From assembly GCA_027005175.1 (NCBI GenBank), contig JALTMC010000185.1, positions 1 to 6,820 on the forward strand: DNA of 6,820 nt, read 5' to 3'. Of this stretch, positions 1-5,503 are shown one piece after another. Positions within the stretch are counted from its first letter, which is position 1, and every line of letters starts with the position of its first letter. Below the pieces are notes generated by a model. It was not told where the DNA came from. It did not search any database and saw only the letters and a program-made list of their open reading frames with translations. The position numbers and the translations under genes were made by a program. This DNA is from Myxococcales bacterium. Lineage in GTDB: Bacteria; Myxococcota_C; UBA6777.

Positions 1-1056
1 GTCCACCGCAATTCGGCGTGCATTTGTATCCGAACTACGCAACAACCAGATCACAGCCCGAGCGATATCAACCTTCCCCTCGGCACCCAGCTTTGCCAAA
101 GCCTGCCCTGCCCGATTTCGTATACTGAGCTGAGAGTGGCTTAATCCCTTTAACAAAGGAGGCAGAATGGCCTCTGTCCCGATCTCCTCCAGGGTCTCTA
201 AGACAATCAGACTGACACTCTCAGGCCCTGCCTGTAATTTCCTATCGAGCTTGATCATACTTCGCGGAGTAGGAAACCACCGCATCCCAAAAATAGCAGC
301 TCTGATCATTCGCAGTTGAGAGGAATTCAAAAACCTATCGACGTGGTCGAAGAATTCCTCCTCCGAAGCGACAGCGGCATAGGATTTAATCGCCTGTTCA
401 AGAACATACTGATCCGAAGTCCCCTCCAGGATCTCGACAATGACATCAGCAGCTTCATCCAGGCACTGCCTCATCAACCCCCGATCACCCAGAGAACAAA
501 GTGCCAGAATTTGAGCCTGTGGATAGTTGCTCTGAACGACTGTTTTCAACAACGGAAGAGCACGATGCTTTCCTATGGAGGTAGCAACATCAAGGGCCTC
601 CGAGAGCCCCGGAAAACTTGTATCACGAAAGATCCTCTGGAGATGCTCCAAAGTTCCCCTCCCCCCCACCTGCTTGAGAAGCTGAGCAGCACTCTGGTAC
701 ACTTGCACATCAGGATGACGTAACAAAGCACACAGCTCTCCATGCCCCGAGGGAGAATTGACAAGAGGGATCAGTTGAACAAGAACTTGACGCAGAGAAC
801 TATCAGCGTTCTTTAAAGCACGCACATAAGGAACAAACAAGCCGTTGTCTCTTACACGTTGGGCCAAATAAAAGAAGGCAATGCAACGTATTTGCTGAAT
901 GCGAGCGTTGCTTGCAAGCTTCTTGTTGGTAAGGACATCGAGAATCTTCACCAGGTCAGAAGCGCCAGCGTAGAGACTTCGTGCTACTTGCTCGGCTTCT
1001 TGCTCGGTTCCCCAAGGAGGAGACTGAAATAGTTTGATGAGTTCTTTTCCGGTCAT
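1..1056 (-). CDS. HEAT-repeat protein, N-terminal 352 residues (C-terminus beyond left edge)
   Basis: Reading the minus strand from the ATG at 1056-1054 gives 352 codons without a stop, running off the left edge exactly in frame, so the gene is partial at its 3' end. The protein is mainly alpha-helical with helix-turn-helix units of the HEAT / PBS-lyase type. Clear units are near residues 104-130 (LCALLRHPDVQVYQSAAQLL), 295-325 (ILPPLLKGLSHSQLSIRNRA) and 329-352, with the usual P-D or S-D turn and hydrophobic spacing. There is no signal peptide, membrane segment or catalytic motif, so a cytoplasmic scaffold or protein-binding role is likely; the partner is unknown. The frame stays open upstream to a TAG near 1136-1138. 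The ATG is the only strong start there, but no good Shine-Dalgarno precedes it, and a TTG two codons upstream is an alternative. Plus-strand open frames here are shadows. Confidence is high that this is a gene and good for the repeat class. Confidence 0.85.
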   Translation of the reverse strand, partial: MTGKELIKLFQSPPWGTEQEAEQVARSLYAGASDLVKILDVLTNKKLASNARIQQIRCIAFFYLAQRVRDNGLFVPYVRALKNADSSLRQVLVQLIPLVNSPSGHGELCALLRHPDVQVYQSAAQLLKQVGGRGTLEHLQRIFRDTSFPGLSEALDVATSIGKHRALPLLKTVVQSNYPQAQILALCSLGDRGLMRQCLDEAADVIVEILEGTSDQYVLEQAIKSYAAVASEEEFFDHVDRFLNSSQLRMIRAAIFGMRWFPTPRSMIKLDRKLQAGPESVSLIVLETLEEIGTEAILPPLLKGLSHSQLSIRNRAGQALAKLGAEGKVDIARAVIWLLRSSDTNARRIAVD

Positions 1057-1177
1057 AAACAACGCTTCATTGGTGAATAGATTGAAAGTTGTATAAAAAA
1101 CGGAACAAAGACACGTAGACTCCAGCGAGGCAAACCCCTAGCACAACATCAGACAGGGTGCCCCGCATCCCTTACGG

Positions 1178-1361
1178 GCAGTCATCGTAACATTCAAAAG
1201 TTCTCAAAAGACAATATTTGTCCTGTCACATGAACCTAGACACAACCCCCTAACATGGTGTGTTCCTGGGCTTGTCACGCTTCCTTGCAACAAGACAGCA
1301 GTCCTCGTGGTGTTCAAAAGAATTCAAAAGATGACACAAAACTCCCGACACACTGTCACAT
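1178..1361. repeat. Diverged direct repeat pair, 120-bp offset
   Basis: Segment 1178-1211 matches 1298-1331 at about 26 of 34 positions by hand alignment without gaps. Both start GCAGTC-N-TCGT and continue into two closely spaced (T)TCAAAAG words: TTCAAAAGTTCTCAAAAG at 1193-1210 and TTCAAAAGAATTCAAAAG at 1313-1330. A further shared word, CTGTCACAT, follows at 1223-1231 and 1353-1361, with about 10 bp of length difference. It could be an old duplication or a pair of regulatory sites in which TCAAAAG half-sites repeat every 10 bp, about one helical turn. Confidence 0.5.
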
Positions 1362-1530
1362 CGGTCCACATTGAGTAGGTTTACACATCACTCACGACAG
1401 AGTCAAAGAAAAATCGAAGGAACAGCCTCTACCCAACCAATGTTCAAGCCGGAGTACAAAAACAACGACAACACAGAAGAGCCGTACGTCTGAAAACATT
1501 CCTTATACCCACGAGAGACGCAACGAACAC

Positions 1531-1596
1531 CTGAGAATGAATTCTCAGGCTGACGGTTTGAACGATATTGAAAAGGGATAAGTCCCTACCGGGACT
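1531..1596 (+). repeat. Double-hairpin element, left copy
   Basis: Two perfect inverted repeats are separated by 32 nt. The first, CTGAGAATGAATTCTCAG (1531-1548), has 8-bp arms around GA and gains one more C-G pair from 1530 and 1549. The second, AGTCCCTACCGGGACT (1581-1596), has 6-bp arms around TACC. GCT follows the first hairpin directly. The same architecture occurs in reverse orientation at 1713-1778. No U-tract follows, so a simple rho-independent terminator is unlikely. It resembles the small non-autonomous hairpin repeats (REP/MITE-like) of many bacterial genomes; a structured RNA or ssDNA target is also possible. Confidence 0.7.
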
Positions 1597-1615
1597 CTGA
1601 AATCATGATGCAATG

Positions 1616-1721
1616 ATACTGTTGTTCATCCGTCACAGTATCGATAAAAAGAGTGAGTCAGTCCCGACATACTGTTGTTCATCCGTCACAGTATCGACAA
1701 AAAGAGTGAGTCAGTCCCGAC
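1616..1721. repeat. 53-bp tandem duplication (two copies, one mismatch)
   Basis: Copies 1616-1668 and 1669-1721 are identical except for T at 1644 versus C at 1697. Each begins with an imperfect hairpin, ATACTG ... CAGTAT (arms 1616-1621 with 1636-1641, and 1669-1674 with 1689-1694, 14-nt loops). Each ends in AGTCCCGAC, the left half of the outer hairpin of the inverted element at 1713-1728. The duplication therefore copied one hairpin arm of that element; only the right copy still has a complete hairpin. The near identity points to a recent event. Confidence 0.85.
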
Positions 1722-1778
1722 AGGGACTTCTACCCATCACTATCTTGGGAGACCACGAGCCTTGGAATTCATTCCAAG
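1713..1778 (-). repeat. Double-hairpin element, right copy (inverted)
   Basis: On the minus strand this reads CTTGGAATGAATTCCAAG (1778-1761), a 32-nt linker starting GCT, then AGTCCCTGTCGGGACT (1728-1713). Against the left copy the order, linker length and both hairpins are preserved. In the first stem two base pairs changed in a compensating way (G-C to T-A, A-T to G-C), so the 18-mers differ at 4 positions and both remain perfectly paired. In the second hairpin only the loop differs. The two copies form a 248-bp inverted pair with about 116 bp between them. Confidence 0.7.
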
Positions 1779-1794
1779 CTGCGCAGGACAAATG

Positions 1795-1817
1795 ACGCAT
1801 CTCGTTACGCATATCGT
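1795..1817 (+). repeat. Short direct repeat ACGCATNTCGT upstream of membrane-protein gene
   Basis: ACGCATCTCGT (1795-1805) and ACGCATATCGT (1807-1817) differ at one base and lie 12 bp apart, about 150 bp before the start of the membrane-protein gene and just upstream of -10-like AT-rich words. A regulator-binding site is possible but unproven. Confidence 0.25.
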
Positions 1818-1946
1818 GGGTTATACTGACATAATACACTTCGCATGCTAGACTCAACAAGGCAACACACATAAGCCATTGTTGTCGGGACGAACGAGGT
1901 TCTTGGCAAGAAGGTTACTGGATGTAGATCGAGTGGAAGCAACACC

Positions 1947-1954
1947 AAAGGAGG
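1947..1954 (+). promoter_or_regulatory. Shine-Dalgarno of the membrane-protein gene
   Basis: AAAGGAGG is an excellent anti-16S match, but it ends 13 nt before the ATG at 1968, longer than the usual 5-9 nt. No in-frame start lies closer to it, so the ATG is still the best choice. Confidence 0.6.
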
Positions 1955-1967
1955 AAGTTTTTTCAGG

Positions 1968-3674
1968 ATGAGTTCGCAAGAAATGGAACCAGCAAAGATC
2001 GAAGCAGCAGTGGAACAGAAAAAGATGATGAGAGCCACCTCCCGACAGAAGTGGCTCTCTCATGGGGGAGCCGTGCTACTCATCTTGTTAACAGCCGCTG
2101 CCTCAGCCCACCAAATAGGAGGGTATGATATCTGGTGGCATATCGCCAACGGTCAAAAGTATTTCCACCAGTTCCCCAACATCTTTCACGACACATTTAG
2201 CTACACCTTTCCTGGCCGATTTGTCGCAGTCAATGCGTTTGGTGGAGACCTATTGCTTTACGGTCTCTACCAGTTTGGTGAACCGGGCATCGTTGTGGGC
2301 TGGTGTCTGCTCTATGCCCTGACTGTCTTTTTCCTATTCAAAGCCTGTCGCGAAATGGGCGTATCCCGAGGATTGGCTCTGTTCTTGTGCTTGTTTGCTT
2401 ATCTCGCCCTACGAATCAAACACACCTACCGACCGGAAGTGATCGCCTACCTCTGCTTCTCCGCCCACATCTGGGTGTTAATTAAGGCAAAAAATGAAGG
2501 CCGTACACGCCTGCTTTGGTGGAGTATCGGGATCTATTGGATCTGGGGATTTTGCTCAAGCTCTGCTGTGTTTGGACTGCCCATGGTGGTCATCCTCTTG
2601 CTCGATTATACTCTCCAACATCGACAACAATGGAAAACAACTCTGCTTGTCTTTGCCTTCACCTGCATCGCAGCTTTTCTCAACTTTGCAGGCTGGATGA
2701 TGTTTCGCTGGTTTTTCAGCAGAGACCTCGGCGTACAAAGACGCTATATCTCCGAATACACCTCTCTCGATTTCTCACTTCTCTCTGGCCCCCTGCTAGC
2801 TCTGGTACTGTTCTGGATCTTAATGCTCGTTGTACTACTGGTCTCTTTCCGCACCAAGTTTTGGCGCAGCCCACTCTCCCTCGCTGTATTGTGGGTGTCT
2901 GTGGGCCTGTTTGGAGCAGGCATCCGGGCCATTCCCTTCTTTGTTCCAGCCTCCATCCCCTGGCTAGCCGCAGGTGTATCACAATGGAAGCTCCCCGCTG
3001 TCGTCGAACGATGGCTACCCCTCTTTGTACCCTCTGTAGGATTGTTTCTACTCTTTACACTCCACCTCGGTCAGGTCGAACCGTATGGATTGACTCGATA
3101 CAAAAAAGTCTACCCCGAACGCATCCGACACTTTCTCGATCGATACAAACTCGACGGCCCTTTACGTGCCCCACTCGGCTACGGTGGATACTTTATTCAC
3201 TTTCGCCAAGGCAAAACAAAAGTAGCTGTGGATGGTCGAAATATTACGGTATACCCACCATCCTATATGCTGCAGATCTATCAATCACCAACACACCCAA
3301 AGGTCTTTCAAACGTGGCTGAAAAAGTATCCCACCGACCTGATTATGATCGGTTACAACAACCAATCCAAAGGCTGGCATCACCTGTTGCGTCGCAAGGA
3401 CTTTGTGATGGTACACTGGGATCGTAGCTATGTCCTGCTAGTCCGTCGAAACTCCAAGATGTCTCGAAAGATCCCCAAATCACTGTACTACCAACAGCTC
3501 GACCTGACCCGTCCGATGAAGCAATTCCGAACCTCCTCTGCACAAAACCGCAAAGTCATTTTCTCGGATGTACTGCGAGCACTCCGCCAAGACTCTGGCA
3601 ACCTCATGGCTTTGTTTCTCCGCGATGTCTACTGGCGAATGCTTCAACACCCGAAGGCAATTCAAAGAAGATAA
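1968..3674 (+). CDS. Polytopic membrane protein, GT-C-like (hypothetical family with DxWWH motif)
   Basis: A 568-residue integral membrane protein with about ten predicted membrane segments between residues 33 and 367. The N-terminal 30 residues are charged and cytoplasmic-looking. Right after the first membrane segment comes DIWWH (54-58), then a DTFSYTFPGRF loop (75-85), an acidic-hydrophobic stretch (93-105), RPE (155-157), a RYISEYTSLDF loop (259-269) and an arginine-containing GIRAIPFF segment (318-325). This order recalls bacterial relatives of GT-C (PMT/ArnT-like) glycosyltransferases, where an acidic residue in the first outer loop is catalytic; D54 is the candidate. The soluble C-terminal half carries YGGYFIHF (405-412) and VAVDGRNITVYP (419-430), typical of the uncharacterised family this matches. 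An outer-membrane or cell-envelope glycan role is inferred, not shown. Length looks complete, a strong Shine-Dalgarno precedes it, and the gene stands alone. A 303-residue open frame inside it (2516-3427) is a shadow. Confidence 0.85.
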   Translation: MSSQEMEPAKIEAAVEQKKMMRATSRQKWLSHGGAVLLILLTAAASAHQIGGYDIWWHIANGQKYFHQFPNIFHDTFSYTFPGRFVAVNAFGGDLLLYGLYQFGEPGIVVGWCLLYALTVFFLFKACREMGVSRGLALFLCLFAYLALRIKHTYRPEVIAYLCFSAHIWVLIKAKNEGRTRLLWWSIGIYWIWGFCSSSAVFGLPMVVILLLDYTLQHRQQWKTTLLVFAFTCIAAFLNFAGWMMFRWFFSRDLGVQRRYISEYTSLDFSLLSGPLLALVLFWILMLVVLLVSFRTKFWRSPLSLAVLWVSVGLFGAGIRAIPFFVPASIPWLAAGVSQWKLPAVVERWLPLFVPSVGLFLLFTLHLGQVEPYGLTRYKKVYPERIRHFLDRYKLDGPLRAPLGYGGYFIHFRQGKTKVAVDGRNITVYPPSYMLQIYQSPTHPKVFQTWLKKYPTDLIMIGYNNQSKGWHHLLRRKDFVMVHWDRSYVLLVRRNSKMSRKIPKSLYYQQLDLTRPMKQFRTSSAQNRKVIFSDVLRALRQDSGNLMALFLRDVYWRMLQHPKAIQRR

Positions 3675-3792
3675 TGTTCATGCAGAGAATCTGGCGAGAG
3701 TGTTCCTCCCAAACGGGGGCGAGTTCGTGATAGATGGAATGGAGAATCATCAGGTTTCAAGCTCGAACTGGGGTTGGTAGCTGGCACCTGCG

Positions 3793-3830
3793 ATGGGTCC
3801 CTCCCTCCTTCGAGAAGACCCCATTTCTTT
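3793..3830 (+). terminator. Weak candidate terminator after the membrane-protein gene
   Basis: In the 182-bp gap between two convergent genes, ATGGGTC (3793-3799) can pair with GACCCCAT (3817-3824) with one bulge, enclosing a small CTTC-GA-GAAG hairpin; TTCTTT follows. The interior is large and the U-tract is broken, so this is only a candidate. I see no gene in 3675-3856. Confidence 0.25.
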
Positions 3831-3856
3831 GCCCTTTACAGAAGTTTGTTACTCCC

Positions 3857-4501
3857 TCAGAGTCCAACGCGGGGAAGGTCGGAGGGCAATCTCATGGTGG
3901 AGAAGTTGTGGTTGGAGAAGCCCATCTGTTGGGCATTGTCGGCACGTTGACTCGATATATCCCAGGGCGATGAAGGTAAGCTAATTTCAGGTTGTTTCTC
4001 GACGACGTCGCTGATGCCATGTAGCTCCATCAATGTATCAAGTCGAGCTTCAAGTCGAGCTTCAAACGCAGATCGAGCCTGTGATGTACTTGCCACTGGT
4101 GAACTCTGAGACTGAAAACGTTCACGATAAGCGTCCAAACGAGTCCGACCACGCGGTGCTGATGTTGGTGTTGGTGTGCCGGCGATAGCAGTTTGGCTGG
4201 CACCACCCAGTTTGGTACGAAGTCCATCGTCCAGAAGCCGCCGCTGTCGTTCAGCCATCACATCGTGAACACCGGCACTTCGACGTTCAGAATTGAACTC
4301 ACCAGGAGCTTGTCCAAAAGAACTCAATCCCACCCCAGGCAGGTCTTCGAGGTTCTCTTGTTCTTCTGTCAAGATACTATCGAAAGCCGCTTCTGCTTCC
4401 TTCGCAGGTTCACTTTGATGGATTTGTTGCTGGCCATAGCCGTATTGCTGCTGACTGTATGTTGTTTGTGCAAAAGAATGATGGAAAGCTTTCATAGCCA
4501 T
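3857..4501 (-). CDS. Unrecognised 214-residue, Q/S/R/E-rich, probably disordered protein
   Basis: I do not recognise this family. The N-terminus is Q/Y/G-rich (residues 13-28), followed by an acidic stretch (31-55, EPAKEAEAAFDSILTEEQEN), a basic part (72-98), a T/P/S linker (TPTPTSAPRG, 109-118) and a charged helix-prone stretch containing a perfect duplication EARLEARLD (147-155). There is no signal peptide, membrane segment or Cys/His cluster, so the protein is probably cytoplasmic and largely disordered. Two starts are possible: ATG at 4501-4499 and ATG at 4495-4493. AAAGGG (4509-4504) lies 8 nt before the second but only 2 nt before the first, so the second is favoured and the protein may be 212 residues. 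Its start abuts the opposite-strand ApbE-like frame. The biased but organised composition argues for a real gene; expression is unproven. Confidence 0.6.
   Translation of the reverse strand: MAMKAFHHSFAQTTYSQQQYGYGQQQIHQSEPAKEAEAAFDSILTEEQENLEDLPGVGLSSFGQAPGEFNSERRSAGVHDVMAERQRRLLDDGLRTKLGGASQTAIAGTPTPTSAPRGRTRLDAYRERFQSQSSPVASTSQARSAFEARLEARLDTLMELHGISDVVEKQPEISLPSSPWDISSQRADNAQQMGFSNHNFSTMRLPSDLPRVGL
4039..4062. repeat. 12-bp in-frame tandem duplication inside the 214-residue gene
   Basis: CAAGTCGAGCTT occurs twice in a row (4039-4050 and 4051-4062). On the coding strand it produces the duplicated EARL peptide at residues 147-154. The unit is a multiple of three, so the frame is preserved, consistent with an active coding frame. 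Confidence 0.8.
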
Positions 4502-5315
4502 GACCCTTTGTTTGATTTGCTGTGATCTCGCTCACACAAAGAGTATCGGTCTCGGTTCTGAAAAGTTTCCTAGAAAGTTTGCAACAAGCCAACAAGAGAA
4601 AAGCCCAGATGCGTTTCGCGAAGAGACTTATCAAAAGCGGAATGGAGAAGATGAGACGGTATGGGCATTTACAAAGGTACTACGGCTGAGAAAGAATGCT
4701 AAGAAACGAACCATCACAAAAAGAGAGAAGAGGAGGATCTTGGCTGCGGTGGGCAACAAGAACCTTGTACTCTCAAGAAAGCAACAAACCTATCTGGCAG
4801 AGTTAGGCCAAAGAGATACACAGTTGGATGCGGGTGGGATCGGTAAGGGATACGCCCTCTCTTTGATGGTCGCGCGACTTCGTAAACGTGGGGTACGACG
4901 AGCCTGGCTCAACTTTGGGGGAAGCAGTTTCTATGGGATGGGAGCACCTCACGGACGAAAAGGTTGGCCCGTGTTGTTGCGCTCTGCACAGCCTGGGCAC
5001 CCAAACGGTATCCTCTTGCTCAACGATCAGGCACTGTCCTCCTCCCTCAGCCTGCGACCCGATGGACGTGGAGGAAACAAAAGCCCTCACATTATCGATC
5101 CCAACACAGGAAGATGGGTTCGAAAGTACCGGTTTGCTGCCGCACAATGCAAAAGCGCGACAGATGCTGAAGTCCTGAGCACCACACTGATCATTCGTCC
5201 CAACCTGTGGAAACGAATTCAACCAAACTTCCCGAACTGTGCAACGATCCGACACGAGAGAAACAATCCCATTCAAGTCGATCGAGCCTTACTTCCCCAT
5301 TGGAAACCACTCTAA
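4500..5315 (+). CDS. ApbE-like FAD:protein FMN transferase, N-terminally truncated (possible pseudogene)
   Basis: ApbE-family enzymes transfer FMN from FAD onto Thr/Ser of target proteins, using Mg2+. From about W54 onward this protein follows the family: VWAF (53-56), LDAGGIGKGYA (109-119), LNFGG (137-141), a glycine-rich AP-HGRKGWPV loop (149-158), HIIDPNTG (197-204) and ATDAEVLST (220-228), which holds the expected Mg2+-binding Asp and Ser/Thr. The preceding 50 residues do not resemble the family's N-terminal part, which contributes to FAD binding, and the protein is shorter than the usual 300-350 residues. The ATG at 4500 has no good Shine-Dalgarno and shares two bases with the start codon of the opposite-strand gene. 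No in-frame start lies upstream, because a TGA at 4479 closes the frame. A TTG at 4740 preceded by AGGAGG would give an even shorter 192-residue product. No signal peptide or lipobox is visible, unlike exported ApbE proteins. It is a shortened variant or a decaying gene; the family call is strong, functionality doubtful. Confidence 0.75.
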   Translation: MTLCLICCDLAHTKSIGLGSEKFPRKFATSQQEKSPDAFREETYQKRNGEDETVWAFTKVLRLRKNAKKRTITKREKRRILAAVGNKNLVLSRKQQTYLAELGQRDTQLDAGGIGKGYALSLMVARLRKRGVRRAWLNFGGSSFYGMGAPHGRKGWPVLLRSAQPGHPNGILLLNDQALSSSLSLRPDGRGGNKSPHIIDPNTGRWVRKYRFAAAQCKSATDAEVLSTTLIIRPNLWKRIQPNFPNCATIRHERNNPIQVDRALLPHWKPL

Positions 5316-5318
5316 TCC

Positions 5319-5503
5319 AGACGCTTTATGCCCCCTCTTCTTTGGAGGTGGAACAACCGAACCCACAACGATTGCGTGCATAATCAAAGGAGACGCTTTA
5401 TGCCCCCTCTTCTTTGGAGGTGGAACACAACGAAAAGGTCTGGAAGGCGAAGATTCGCGAGAGCTATCGACGCTTTATGCTCCCTTTTCTTTGGAGGTGG
5501 AGC
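5319..5503. repeat. Three 35-37 bp direct repeats with unrelated spacers (CRISPR-like; gene-end duplication)
   Basis: Copies at 5319-5355 and 5391-5427 are identical over 37 bp. A third at 5469-5503 matches their 35-bp core with three substitutions. Start-to-start distances are 72 and 77 bp, and the two spacers (35 and 41 bp) are unrelated. On the minus strand the third copy is the 3' end of the pseudouridine synthase gene (STSKEKGA-stop); the other two would encode STSKEEGA-stop in the same register. The repeat has a weak internal hairpin (CCTC/GAGG). Geometry alone would satisfy a CRISPR finder, but there are only three units, no cas genes in the window, and one unit is coding. Repeated duplication of a gene end, or an att-like site at that end, fits better. 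Confidence 0.75.

Larger units (their letters stand above)
1057..1967. other. 911-bp non-coding, repeat-rich intergenic region
   Basis: This gap separates the divergently transcribed HEAT-repeat and membrane-protein genes. I see no convincing coding frame: the only open frame of note (1613-1795) is built from the tandem duplication. It should hold the promoters of both flanking genes, but I cannot place a convincing -35/-10 pair on either side. TTATACT at 1821-1827 and ATAATAC at 1831-1837 are -10-like on the plus strand without a well-spaced -35. Its main content is the set of direct, tandem and inverted repeats listed separately. Confidence 0.7.

Noticed and set aside
316-723. 135-residue plus-strand open frame
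   Set aside because: It is antisense to the HEAT-repeat gene, which is continuously open and has recognisable repeats.
1581-1596. AGTCCC/GGGACT hairpin as a rho-independent terminator
   Set aside because: No run of T follows on either strand, and it is part of a larger repeated architecture.
1613-1795. 60-residue plus-strand open frame
   Set aside because: It is made mostly of the 53-bp tandem duplication and hairpin sequence and has no Shine-Dalgarno or protein-like composition.
2516-3427. 303-residue plus-strand open frame inside the membrane-protein gene
   Set aside because: It lies one frame off a gene with clear family motifs and membrane segments; its own translation is R/T/S/P-rich without domain features, so it is a shadow.
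3568-3984. Small plus-strand frames after the membrane-protein gene (60-80 residues)
   Set aside because: They overlap the ends of two better-supported genes, share no motifs and have no convincing ribosome binding sites.
4193-4525. 110-residue plus-strand frame with a hydrophobic stretch
   Set aside because: It is antisense to the 214-residue gene; the hydrophobic segment is the complement of the Q-rich codons and shows no ApbE N-terminal similarity.
5110-5125. GGTTCGAAA-like word suggesting a tRNA T-arm
   Set aside because: No cloverleaf can be built around it and it lies inside the conserved ApbE-like domain.
5319-5503. True CRISPR array
   Set aside because: Only three units, one of which is the coding end and stop of a conserved gene; no cas genes in the window; spacer sizes differ by 6 bp. 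Kept as a repeat instead.
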